Positions 41,201-54,063 of a DNA stretch of 64,000 bases are shown here, one piece after another. The position numbers and the translations under genes were made by a program. The notes beneath the pieces are model-generated. The model was not told where the DNA came from and made no database searches. It saw only the letters and a program-made list of their open reading frames with translations. The stretch comes from Psococerastis gibbosa (lineage: Eukaryota > Arthropoda > Insecta > Psocodea > Psocidae). The stretch lies in contig OZ020491.1 in assembly GCA_963971405.1 (NCBI GenBank), positions 2,238,910-2,302,909 of the forward strand, read 5' to 3'. Numbering within the stretch: the stretch's first letter is position 1; the number at the start of each line of letters is the position of its first letter.

Positions 41201-44200
41201 GAAAACGAAGACGAGCTTCTAGGGCTATGCGTTCGGGGAGCGAGCCCGGAAATCGACATGGCTACGCCTATTTGGAACCGTCCGAAAGACCTGTCGGACG
41301 TGTCGTGGCAAGAGGCGGCCGAAGAGGGGGAAGATGACGATGATGAGGATGAACGGAAGAGGCACAGGTCGCCCCCCGCGGGCAGCAAGAAGGGCGGCTT
41401 CCGAAGAAACCGCGAGGACATGGAGTTGCGGACAAGGGTGCAGGCGAAACGGAAAATGAAGAGAAAGACTGCTGAGAAGGAGATATGCGTTGCTTACTTG
41501 AAGGGGTCTTGTAATAAGGTATGCTTTTGTCACCCAATCGGGGCCCATCTAGAAGTTCTCCAGTAGCTGAGGTTCTTTACTAAGAGATGTATTACCCCTA
41601 TAGACTTCAGACCTGTAGACATCAGAATAAATCAAAGTACATGCAGTCCATGGATGCAACTCGACTTCGTCAAAGCAAACACAAAATATATATATATATG
41701 AAGAAAGAAAGAAAGAAAATTGTCTTTATTTTCCATATGGGCGAATTTTGGGCCTTTCGGCCCACTCTTACAATTAACTAAGTCATAGATACATTGTCCA
41801 AAATTGTATTGCTACAATGTCATTATCATCAATAATCAGCTCCTCTGTTACCCAGGTGCGATATATCAGCCTCCTCCACTCCCTCCTGCCTCTCCCATTC
41901 TGATTATTCAACACTTCCTCTGTTATCAGTCCAACTCTCCTGAGATCGTCCTTAATTTGGTATCTCTTCATTTTTCCCCTTCTTCGTGTTCCAACTATTT
42001 CTTCCTCTAGCCAACTCCTTGCACACCTGCTGTAATCCATTCGCGTTACATCTGCGAGCCATAGCTACAACAATATATTGTGGGGGTAATTATAACGCCA
42101 TATTTTTTTTACAGGGGCCTGATTGTCCGTATTCACACTTAGCAGATCTTCCGCGGAAGATGGAGCTGTGTAAATTCTATTTGAAGGACAGATGTATGAA
42201 GAGAGACATGTGCTTGTATTTACACGAAGAGTTCCCCTGCAAATTCTTCCATACCGGCATGAAGTGTTACTCGGGGAAAAAGTGTAAATTTAGCCACGAA
42301 CCGCTCAACTCGCTCACCAAGGAAATTTTAATAAAGGTTGGTCCAATTACTATAGCACTGGTATACATGTAGCCTATGCTGGCCCGGTAATAGTGGGTTC
42401 GACTTGACTTACGTAGACGCATCCAGCCCGGGGGACTTTTGGCCGCTGCCACTACACCACGCCATCTCTGACGATCTTCCGCCGCTAACTTCCAGTCTCG
42501 GGAGCCGGTGGCGTGCATATCATTTTATCTATTAACACCGATATCATAAATGGACAGCAGGACATACAGAGTAGTGGTAAAGACTCCGACTTTCACTTGA
42601 AAAGTTGTTGGTTCTAGTCTCGCACTTGCTACATTTTCTGGCCATGCTTCGGAGGGCATGTAAAGCAGGCGGTCCCGGGCCTTCCTAGTTGAGTGTAAGA
42701 GAGGGCTTTATGGCCCTAACTCCGCTAGGTTGGCTAAGTAATAGAACAAAAAGGCAATAATAAATTTATTTGCAAAAACAATTTGTATATTAAAGTTTAT
42801 ATGTTTCACGAGGTCTTCTTCAAATAGCGATTTTGCCAATATTGCCCCTGTGAGGCGAGAATTGAATTAATTAACTCTCACGCCATGTTGTTTTCCAAAC
42901 ATTTGGATAGATTTCCCTTAAAATTGTTTGCTTTCGGAGGTACACTTGTTTCTCCTTCTTCTTGGAATAAATAATCCTACCCCCCCCCCCCCCCCAATTC
43001 CTTTCTGCCTGTACCATCCTTTTTAAACGCTCATGCTTCGCCCGAGCTAATCGAAAATGGACTAAGCCTGCACTGATTAATGCCTTGCATTTGCACTTGC
43101 TTTGCTACCCTAATTTTCTTGTAGAAAAATTTTGCCTTAGGTGTAGGTTTATTATATTATCATTATACAGCATGTAACTTGAGTATAAATCTTCCATAAG
43201 CGCAGTTTTTTACATTCTTCAGCGCGTGTACCCTGCTATTGAGCCCTGCACCCGCTTTGGTAGTTTGCAACCTGTTTTATGACACTTCATGGGAATGAAA
43301 GTACAGTATTTTCCGCAGCATATGGAAACCGCGCCGAAGGAGATTCTGGGGGACTTCCCACGGCTCAGCCGTGAAAACCTGGAGGCCGCGGTCGGTGGCG
43401 GGGAGGAGGAGCGACCTGGAGGAGGCAGCAGGAAGGAGGATGATGGAGAGATAGGGGAAATAAAGCCTCCTCGACAGAAGGAGGAAGGCAAGAGGAGTGA
43501 GGAGGACAGCCCAAGACAGAGGAGAAGTGCTGACAGGGGTGAGTTAAAGTAGTGGTGTCTTCGACAGGCTCTTGTATAAATTAAAAGATCCTTAGGATTC
43601 AATGTAGCCTAGAAAATAGTATAGTTACTCATGTAACTTTTTTAGTCAATTAATTAAAAAATTAAATGTAGGTAGGTAGTAGATTTTGGAATCGGTACCC
43701 CCTGACCTTGACATTTTTCAGTACAGGCAGGCCTACTATTGGCTCTTTCAATAAATGTTTGATAGTTTAAATTAGGTGGGGGCTTATGTTTTCCATTCTC
43801 TTTCCCCTATTAATCAATGGTACATAAAAAATTTGGCCGGCGGTAGCCATGTTAAAAAAAAAAAAATCCCCGTGGTTGTGAGCCCTGAAAGTTTTGCGTA
43901 GTCATATTCCAGCAGGCTGATCATGGTGATTATAATACCGGGGTTTAAATAATCCCTGGTATTAAAAATGACTTGAACCATCGAACAATAAACAAGGATG
44001 AGTCAACATTAACAAATGACTCTGAAATTTACCGGCCGCCTCGGACAATGTTTACATTTAGTTCTTTATGATGTAGCCTTATGTATTTTATTTTTTATTG
44101 GTTTGGGGTATTCGTGGGTTCAAAAGCCAGTTACTGAAAAAATTACTAGGAACAGAATAGGTTTAGAATAAGAATACTGTCTAGATATTTACTGTATGTG

Positions 44201-47200
44201 TTTTTTTTTTTTGCGTCACGTTACTTTAGAATAAGTTCTTTTTATGCATTGTTAGAATAAGATTGTTTACGTTAAGCCTATGTATTTTGTAAATTGTATT
44301 GTTTTTGGACGTGGGTTAGGCAGAAAAAGACTTTCTAGTCTTAAGTCTCGCCCCGTAAATATAAGACGTTTATTATTATTATTATTATTATTACATTTGT
44401 CAGTAGTGGAACTGACTCCAACTTTCACCCGAGAGGTTGTTGGTTCGAGTCCCACACTGGCTACATTTTCTGGCCATGCTTCGGAGGGCATGTAAAGCAG
44501 GCGGTCCCGGGCCTTCCTAGTTGAGTGTAAGAGAGGGCTTTATGGCCCTAACTCCGCTAGGTTGGCTAGAAAAAATAAAAAGTCCTTATTTATTTATTTA
44601 TTTAAAAATGTAAACAAGATAATTTTATAATGCTATTCAAAATTTGTTTGTTCACATTTTTAATCCCATGGTATTATTTAAACCCCGGTATTATAATCGC
44701 CATGATCAGGCTGCTGCAAGGTAAAAGTTTACCGATATACGTTACATTTTACTTGTTTCAGGTCGAGACCACAGAGGACGTAACGACTTCAGACATGGTC
44801 GCGGTGGCCGTCATTTTGGGAATGAAGGTGGCCGAAGAGACGGAGGTGAAGATTCCGACGATCGCAGGCATGGGCCGAGGGAGGACGGCCCGGACGACCG
44901 CCGGTTTGGCCCGAACAACGACCAAAGACAACGAGGACCTAATTTCGATGACAGAAATTCTGAGAGTGAAGGTCCGAACGAAAGGAGATTCAACCAACGG
45001 GGACCCAATGACGGGAATTTCGGTTTTGACGGTCCCAATGACAGGCGAAGAGGCAACGATCAAGGTTTTAACAGCCGATTTGACGGGCCCAATGATCGCG
45101 GAATGCGGGAAGATAAATGGAATGATGGGCCAAACGATCGAAGGTTTGGCAATAGGGGACGGAGTTTTGGTAATGATCGGCGGAACGATGGCCGAGGACG
45201 AAATTTTGGGTCTGATGACAGGTTTAACGCCGGAAATCGTAACTTCCAAGTTGGTGATGGACCTAGTAATCGTAACTTCCAAGGTGGTGATGTACCTGGC
45301 AATCGTAACTTCCAAGGTAGTGATGGCCCTGGAAATCGTAATTTTCATGGAGACGGCCCAGGCAACCCTAACTTCCAAGGAGATGGCCCAGGCAACCGAA
45401 ACTTTCAAGGGGAAGGACCTTGGAGTAACAATAGGAATGGTCCTGAAGGGGAATTTCCAGGCCCGGGTGCGCCACGAGGTCCTGAAAATGATGGTGATTT
45501 TGCGAGTAATGCTGATAAGTTCGAATCCCATAGTTTTCCGGAGGGAAATAGAAATTTTGGTCCTATGGATCCGAATGGTTTTAGTCCTGGTGGAGGCAGA
45601 AGATTTGGCAACGACGGGCCGGACAATCGAATTTGGAATTTCGATGGGGATGGCGGAGGGAAACAGAAAGGTGGAAACTATGATGGAAAACGGCACGGCA
45701 GTCAGGAGCGTCGGGACGGCAGGGAAAACTTTCAGAGTAAGTTAATTTGATTGTTTTTCACATTTAATTGGCTAAAGTTGAAGCGGCAACCTTCTCAGGT
45801 CATTATAATCCAAAAATAGAGAATGAAAAAAACTTGGCAGTGCGGGACTATGGACAACATACATATTGTTAGACAAGTTGACACATCTACAGTCTGCGAA
45901 CTGTCTTACTACATGATAACGCTTTTTGTAGTTTGTTAGCCCAGGTCGCAGACCTGTTCAATTAGATAGTTGGGTAGCTGTGCCTGCCTGTCGAAATGAT
46001 CCTGGTCGATGACCACTATAACACAATTTTCTCTTTTTAATAATATTTTTCCAAATTTTATCTCAAATACTGATTGGGAATCTCGTTTAATTTTATAGAT
46101 CGTGGGCCAGGCGACAAGAAACCATCCACTAATAAAAAGAAAAAGAAACCCTTCCTTCAAGCACCCGCAACCGAGGATACAGGCTCGGGAACGAGCAGCC
46201 CCTTTGACTTCGCCAAAGAACTAGAAGAGTATAAAAACAAAAAAATTGAATTACAAAAGCAGCAGCATCAGTCGCCACCAGAACGGCCATCTTTACAGCA
46301 GCAAATGGCAATGCTGCAACAGCAAATGCAAATGCAGCAACAACAAGGCCCAATGATGCAGCAGGGTTTCCCGCCGTTTCCGCCAAATCAGGGGTTTCCA
46401 CCGTTTTTACAGCAAGATCAGGGCCGATGTTTTCCAAATGATGATCGTCCGTTTTTCAACGATGATCGTGGTCGGCAAAATTTCCCGAATAACAATCAGG
46501 GCCGGCAACATTTCCTGCGAGACGATGATGGACGGCCAAATTTTCCTCAAGACGATCAAGGGAGGCATGGTTTCCAGCGTGATCATCCAGGCAGACAAAA
46601 TTACCAACATGACAATCAGGGACGGCAACATTTCCAAAATGACGGCGAGGGGCGGCCCAATTTTCACAATGACGATCGGGGACGGCCAAATTATCAGCGG
46701 GATGATCAGGGGAGGCATGATTTTCCGGACGATGAGAGTCGGCAAAGTTGTGAGCGTGAGGAGAAAGAAGAGGAGGTACGGCAGAATCACCAAGGAGACG
46801 ATCAGAGGCGACATAGTCGCCATGGGCAGGGAGAGGAGAGGTCTTCGAGACATCATAGGCATCACAAGGAGGAGAAAAAACCTGGGGACAAGGAGCAGGG
46901 TAATGAGTCTGACCCAAATGATGTGTTTCCACCTCCTTTCACACAGGTATGCATGTTTTTTTTTTTTTACTAGGGCCCGGTACACACAGATATTCGAACG
47001 CCGATGATCCACTCAGAAATGCCTACATTAGTGGCCCATTGAATCTTCAACGACCCTTAGCCCCGTCAGGTTGTTGGTTTGAGAACCCATACTCACTGTA
47101 TTTACTGGTCATGCATCGGAGGGCATGTAAAGCAAGCCTTCCTAGTTGAATGTAACAGAGGTCTTCAGGCTATAACCGTAAGTGCTAGGTTGGTTCTTTT

Positions 47201-50200
47201 AATAGAAAACAAATCAGTTATTTATTAATTTAGTTTAATGTTGAATTTCATTTAAGGTCTACCCTCCATTTCCAACAGACGAAGAAAAACCCAAGAGCAG
47301 TAAAGAAAAGTCCTCGGAAAGTAGTAGAAAACATAGAAAAAAGAGTAAGCGAAGATTGGAAATTGTTGATGAGGAGGAAGAACACCATAAGAGGTCGAAG
47401 AAGGAGAAAAGGCACAAGGAGAAGCGACAGCCTGTTATCGTGTCAGAAGATGGCAGTTTTGGCGGGATTAAGTTTAAAATTAAACTTAACAGAGACAAAG
47501 GTATGTTTATTTGGGTACTTTGTTCTACTACTGTATTTTGTCTCAGCGACTAACTCAAAATTTGTCACCCAATCAACACAGCAGGGCTGTTGTAGTTTTG
47601 TACTACCCGACGTTTTTTTGTATGAAATCGATTTTCACAGGAAATATCAATCGCAGAGCCGTCAAGAAAAACCATATTAGGGGTATTCACTGTGACTTGG
47701 TTTACCCTAAGGGAATATAGGAATAGAACTCCAGTTTTTCTACGTAGAAAAATAATGCCATAAGGAAACGTATTTAAAAACATTCCCACACTTAACCCAC
47801 TTGGTTCGGTAAACTGAGCTTGGGGAATTGAAAACGTCAAACGGCCATATTTATTGTTGTTTTGCATTTGAATTTTGGTTTTTACTTTTATTTAATTTTT
47901 TTTTAAATGAGCTCTGCGACCGAAATTAATAAAAAAAGGAAACATATGGCAAGAGGTGGACTGCAGCAGATGTTCATAAGTTAATAGCCGAAGGCAAAGA
48001 AACTTTGGAGGTAGGTTTGGTTAGGTCGGGTAAAGTCGGAAACGTAGAGATACATGTTTCCATGGCAATTATTTTACGTAGAAAAACGAGTTCTATTCCT
48101 ACTTTCCCTTAGAGGAAAACCAAACAGAGTGAATACCGCTATTTATTATATTCATAGAAAATTTCCTCTTCATTTCGATGCATGACATATGGCATTTACT
48201 AACACAATTTGGCCACAGTTCTTGAGCACCTTCCTCGTTACTACCACACGTTTTTGTACTTGACTGTTCAATATTGTAATTTGTTTTACAGTGTAATTGG
48301 TGGAAAACTGTATTGTACATTTCAAATTCTTCTTCTTCCACCTTAGTGCCGCGCGTGCGCAGCGTGGGGGGGGGGGGGGGTCGCCCGAACCCATTTCCTG
48401 AACTCGCCCTGGTCAGACGTTAACGCCTTGAGCTCGGCCATTGTTTTCCCTCTTGCTACGGCGAGTTGTTCAATCCTTTCCTCGAGGGTTGTCCTCGGTC
48501 TGCCGATGGGTCTTCTTCCTTGTGACCTTGCTTCCGCCAGCCTCCGGGTGGATAAATAATATATATATAAATAAATTCAATAATTGTGCCCAACCTGTTT
48601 ATATTATATAAATTTATATTGGTTTAGCTCCAGAGGTGCAGCCCGTTCTGCCGGCTTCCGAGTTCCTGTCTTCCGATGACGAGCGTCCCCTCAGTAACCT
48701 GGTCAAGACCGCGAAGAAGGACGATGAGAACAAAGATGGCGATGAGACTGACACGGAGAGTCGTTTGGTTATCGAGACACATGACGAGCCAGAGACGCCC
48801 AGCAAAACGTCGGCAGCTGTCGGTAAGTCTGAAAAAAAGCTGGGACCTAGAGCCTTTAACATGCTCCCTGACGAGCTGCAGCGAGCTTCGAGTAGAGCAA
48901 CATTTATTGCAAAATTAAAATTGTTTTTAATATCTGATCAAAAAAATCAAAATTAGGATACAGTATAGGCTAAATTATGTTAAAGTTTTGGGCAATATGG
49001 GCTCATCGCCGTCAATGATATACTGTCGGAAATTTATTTATTTTATCTTAAATTTATATATTGTATTTGTCACATTTCTGGGCAATACACAATTATGAAA
49101 AAAATTAGTTCTACTCTCATTTATGGCTATATTTTATGAGAAATTCAACTTTGTACAAAAAACGCGTAGTGGATGCATTCGGTTTGCTCTTAAGGATTTT
49201 GTTTCGCTTTGCAGCTGACGAACCCCAAATTCCCGTTCACCTACCACAGCGACAGAAAGAACTATTCCTCCGGATACAGAGTCAGGTGAGTCGCAGCCCG
49301 CCGCTGGAGGAGCGAAGTCGCCGGTCCGGCAGTCCAAACGACCGGACGCGGACGCCGACGCCGGAGCCGTTGGAGGAGAACTGGTACAGTTCGGACGATG
49401 AGCCTGCACCGGTGGCGCCTGCACCGGCGGTGCCTGTCCCGGCGTATGTCCCGGCTTCAGATATCATTCCTTCCATGAGCACCATTCCTATGCCTGCCAT
49501 GTTACCTGTAAGTGAACTAACACCGCGTTTTTTCAATATATGTTATGTGGTACGGGTACGATTTTTGGGTAAGCACTTAAGTCTTGCGGCCTATTGTGCC
49601 CCCTGCTCAGTTACTGCTGTTGGTCGGTATTTAAGAGGAAGCTTACCATTGACTTTGAACCACTCCTGGATCACTCCAAAATAAATAAGTGAGGGAGTGG
49701 AGTTAGTATCTCTTAAAAAGTAATCGGAAAAAATATTAGTACTCATTTACTTATATAAATTTCCCTTTTCAACAGAAACCTGTGATCACCCCGGAAGAGG
49801 AGCCGTTCCGTTCTACAACGCCTCCGGGTCCCCCTCCCCAGCCTGAACCTCCCAAATTCGAGCTGGCCGCGCTCAAAGACCTCTCCAAGATCAACATCAC
49901 CGAGCTTCTAAGCAGCATACGACAGGTGACTGGCAGCAGGCCACAGGCTGGTAGCATCACCACCGCTTCGTCGGTGTCATCCTCGTTGGCGCCTGAAGTC
50001 AAAGATCCCCGAACTAAGGTGTTCGACGACGTAAGGAACTCACCCGGGCAGGCTGCATCGGACAAGCCACGAAGGCCGAGCGAGGAGAACAAACCGTCGT
50101 ATGCGAAGAGCATCTATGATATGCCGGCTGCCGGTACTGTGCCGCCTAAAATGGACTCAGATCTCAGGTGTGTTTATTTCCGCCTATCATTATTTAGTGC

Positions 50201-53200
50201 ACTTCCGTCTGTCTGTCTAAAGGGGCCATGAAAACTATAACACTTATTTCTTGATCCGTGTTTGGCACCAGAATAATGCAGCTAGTGAAGAACTGGACAT
50301 TGAAGCGGAAGGTTCGGTATAAATGGAAAAAAACATTTCATGAACTGAACCCACCTTACACTCATGGAAACCTTCCCTTCACCTTTTAGGGGAAAACGCG
50401 GCTGCCGAGTATATTGCTAACTATAGTATCCTTAAAAACAGCCAAGGAAGAAGTCACCCGGCCTATTATTTTTATTACTTTTTTTGAAGGGCTTTTTACA
50501 GATGAAGGCCTTATTTAGTGTCGCATTAAGTAATAAGTAAGTAATATATTTATTTCCCAATTTTTACAGTTTACAGTTTTTTTTTTAAACATTTTATTTT
50601 CCTTTAGCGACAGGCAGTGCCGTGTGTGGCTTAATCACAGGGTTATTAGTATAATTAAGTTAGTCTGTAAGTGACAGGTTAATGTTAGTTAGGATAGGGT
50701 ACGGTAAAGGTTGGTGATGTTGTGTTTTAGGGTGCGCATTTTTAGTTTTAGTTTTTATATCCTTTATGTTTACTTGCTTAGATGTTTTTTTTATATTTTT
50801 AAGGTAGGGCTGTTTCTTATACTAATTGGTAGGTTATTGTAAATATTAATAGCGGTATATTTTGCTGATTTAATAATTCTAGTTGTGCTGGGTTTGTTGA
50901 TAGTTAGTGGCATTCCTTGTTTGTATCAGCAGCCTGATCGAGGCGATTATAATACCGGGGTTAAATAAATACCCTAGGATTATAACTGTAAACAAACCAA
51001 TTTTGAATAGCACTTTCCATTACAAAATTATCTTGTTTACATTTTTACTACCAGGGGATTAAATAAATACCGGTATTATAATTGCCTCGATCAGGCTGCT
51101 GGTGTTGTGGGTATGTTGAACCGGATTATGTAGATGACGGTGTTTATAAAGTTTGCGTAAGGCAGCCGATAGGAAAGTTTGCTGTATAACATTAAACCTT
51201 GCTGCTCTGCCTCATTGATAGTTTCGGACATTATTGCTTCCCATTTATACGTAGTATAAGGAAAGCTTTGTGATGGTCGAAATTTCTGGTTCCGAGATTT
51301 CAAAGGAATTACACGTTTTGAGGTCCCAGGAACACAAAAAAGAGGTTTTTACGAAATGTCTGTCTGTCGCTCTGTCTGTCTGTATGTCTGTCTGTCTGTG
51401 CGTCGATTTCCGGGCAAACAACTCGGTCGATTTTGATGAAATTTCGCATGTATGTTTAAAAAAATCATACCTCGGGACCATTTTTTTTATTTGGGGCTAA
51501 CTCAATTTGGGGGGTTTTATTCTCAAAAAACTCCAAAAAAAGTCACAAAAAATTATTTCCCAAACACGGCTCCAATGATTTCTTTTAAATTCACATATAT
51601 TGTAGTTGTTATTAATGTTGATAAAATGCGGGGGGTCGCTTGCCCCTTGATAGTTTGCTTCTGGGGGTAAAAAAATAGACGTAACTAAATTTTCATGAAA
51701 AATTATTAAATAATAATTATTAAATAATAATTTTTCTGCGAAACCTTTCTATCGATGATTTCTACTTTCAGTAAGTTGTAGGTGTTAAATTAACGAAACC
51801 GGACAGGTTGCTTTCCGGGAAAAGTATTTGGTTTTTTTTTTTTTTTTTCAATGATTCACGCTCAAATGCATTGCGTGCCCTGCCAGTATTGCTGTGTGGT
51901 AATGTGTTGGTCTGACCTATCTAGAATTTACCTCACCTCCAGGTGGACAACCCCCCCCCCCCCCCCCCCCCCCCCCGAGATATCGGAAATGTAACAACAG
52001 GCAAATTATTGACCATGAAATTACTCATTTTCTCTATCTACTAATTTTGATAAATTGGAAAGCATGTTCGAGTAAACTCAGACCGGTTCTTTGTATTGTT
52101 TCCGTATGCGTTTTGGCCGTTGGCAAACTGGTACACGTCCTCGATGTCAACCCACACAGGCCACAAGCGACAATAGTCATGTTGAGACATGCTTATCATT
52201 GACACAATGTATCAGGCATAAGCGTAAACGAGTCTACATTTTAGAGTAGGAAACAGGTTTTTGTCATCATCGTCATCAATAATCAGCTTCAGTTTCCCGG
52301 GTGTTATATATGAGCTCCTGGTCCCTCCAATCTGGTTCTTGAATATCATTTTCCTGTGTCATCCTCTTCTTCGTGTGTCTCTATTTCTTCCTTCAGTCAT
52401 TTCCCGCGCATCTGGTGTTATCAATTCACTTTACGTGCCCTAACCATGTGGTTACTCACTTGTTCATGCCCACGGCACGTTTTCCAGAAAATTGCAGCTT
52501 GGATGGCCTCGTCACTGGTTTCGAGAAGATCCGTGTGGGGCTTCTTTAAGCATCAGGCAGATAACCATGTAGTAAGAGAATAAAATATTATTTATTTATT
52601 GCAGGTTTAGCGAGGACCTGGATGAACGAAGCAACCCGTTTGGTGATGTGGATTTAAGGACGCTTACGGACCCGCTGGCTCTCCCGCCCTTGGTGCTCGG
52701 TCTACCCTTTAAACCCGCGCCAATACACATGGCCGCTACCGAAATTGAAGCCGGCCTGGCGTCACACCCTCCAATCGACTACAAGGTGTCGCCTATTTAC
52801 GTACCCCCCGTTGATTTTACTTCAATTAAGATAGCGCCTACTGACCCACAGGTGTGTGTATAGTTTGGTTTGGTTATGGACCTGTTTCTAAGTCCTTCCC
52901 TGCCATAGGGTGCCCTAGGGGTCTGTCGTAAAATTCCTTAGACTCAGAGGTCAGGGTGAGTCTGAGGTACCATGTGGCACTTAACCCTAACTTTACTTAA
53001 ATACGTTATACAATGGGAGTAGGAAACTGACAAGAGGTTGGCATATACTGTAGGTGTATTCATAGCAGCAGGTGCAGGCCAAATTTACGTAATTTCGATT
53101 TTTTTCGGTCCCTCCGAGCCTGATTTTGTCCTTCGACTGCTGACTCTCGTTATCCAATGGCCACCAACTTGGCTCCCATTGTCAGCGGTCGACAGCAGGC

Positions 53201-54014
53201 TCAACTCAATAGGCGCTCTAAGTAGGTCAAGCCATGCTGAGGCATACCGCTGTCCTCGGTGTACTTTTCACGCGAATTAGGATGTTCAATTTTTATTTAT
53301 TTATTCATACTACAGGCCATGCCCACAAGGAGCCCTCAATAACAGTGGTTTGGCAAGAGCACGGCTTCCCTTTTTACATCTGCAGTCTTCAAGATCCAAA
53401 CTGCTGTGAGTATCGCCAATTTTCCCTAGAAGAGGCACACAAAGAAGAAGATAATCATAGAATCATAATTAGTTACCAATAGGAACACAATAGAGGATAT
53501 ATATGGGTGCATAGAAAATCATATGAGCACCTCTTTGTTGCCTTTAAAAAGCCATATTTTTGTTGCTTTTAGGTTAAGAAAGACCCGAGACTGAGAAGGC
53601 TGTATCGGATAAGCTCAGTAGAAGAACAGAAAGCTGAAGAAACAAAAAAGCCAAGTGACCCCAGAAGAAAAGCGGCACAAGAAACGCCCAAATCACCACA
53701 GCAGGACACTCCCTTCTCCCCGCCCCATGTAAGTATTCCTTTTCTGCCCCTTGGGTGCTGCAACATTTCCAACATTGCGATGACAAAATGGTCAGACATA
53801 GTTGGTTGGTTTCAAACTCGACATAAAAGGAAAACATTTCCGCCTGGTTCCACCCAACCCTAATGGGTATCTTACCTTACCTTGCCGTTGGCAAATTGGT
53901 TCACTCCTAGATGTCAACTCACACCGACAAGTTTCAATGGGCAAGCTCAGACATGCTTACTATTGACGGGAATACGGGAATTAGTCTGCCGACTACAATA
54001 ACCAATAGAACCAG

Positions 54015-54063
<49 letters not shown>

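Noticed and set aside
44758-45696. 312-codon ORF on the minus strand
   Set aside because: It lies antisense to ZC3H4-like exon 6 and exists because the in-phase tandem repeats lack stop patterns in other frames. The composition is artificial and there are no splice or family signals.
44630-45745. 371-codon ORF on the plus strand
   Set aside because: Different frame of the same repeat exon. The exon's phase from both neighbours selects the Gly/Asn/Arg-rich frame instead.
46407-47012. Long minus- and plus-strand ORFs over exon 7
   Set aside because: Shadows of the DDQGRQNF repeat; no consistent splicing or recognisable domain.
53317-53482. Possible ZC3H4-like exon (HGFPFYICSLQDPNCC)
   Set aside because: An acceptor ctacag precedes it, but its open frame needs a phase-1 upstream exon. 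Exon 12 ends in phase 0 and joins exon 13 directly.
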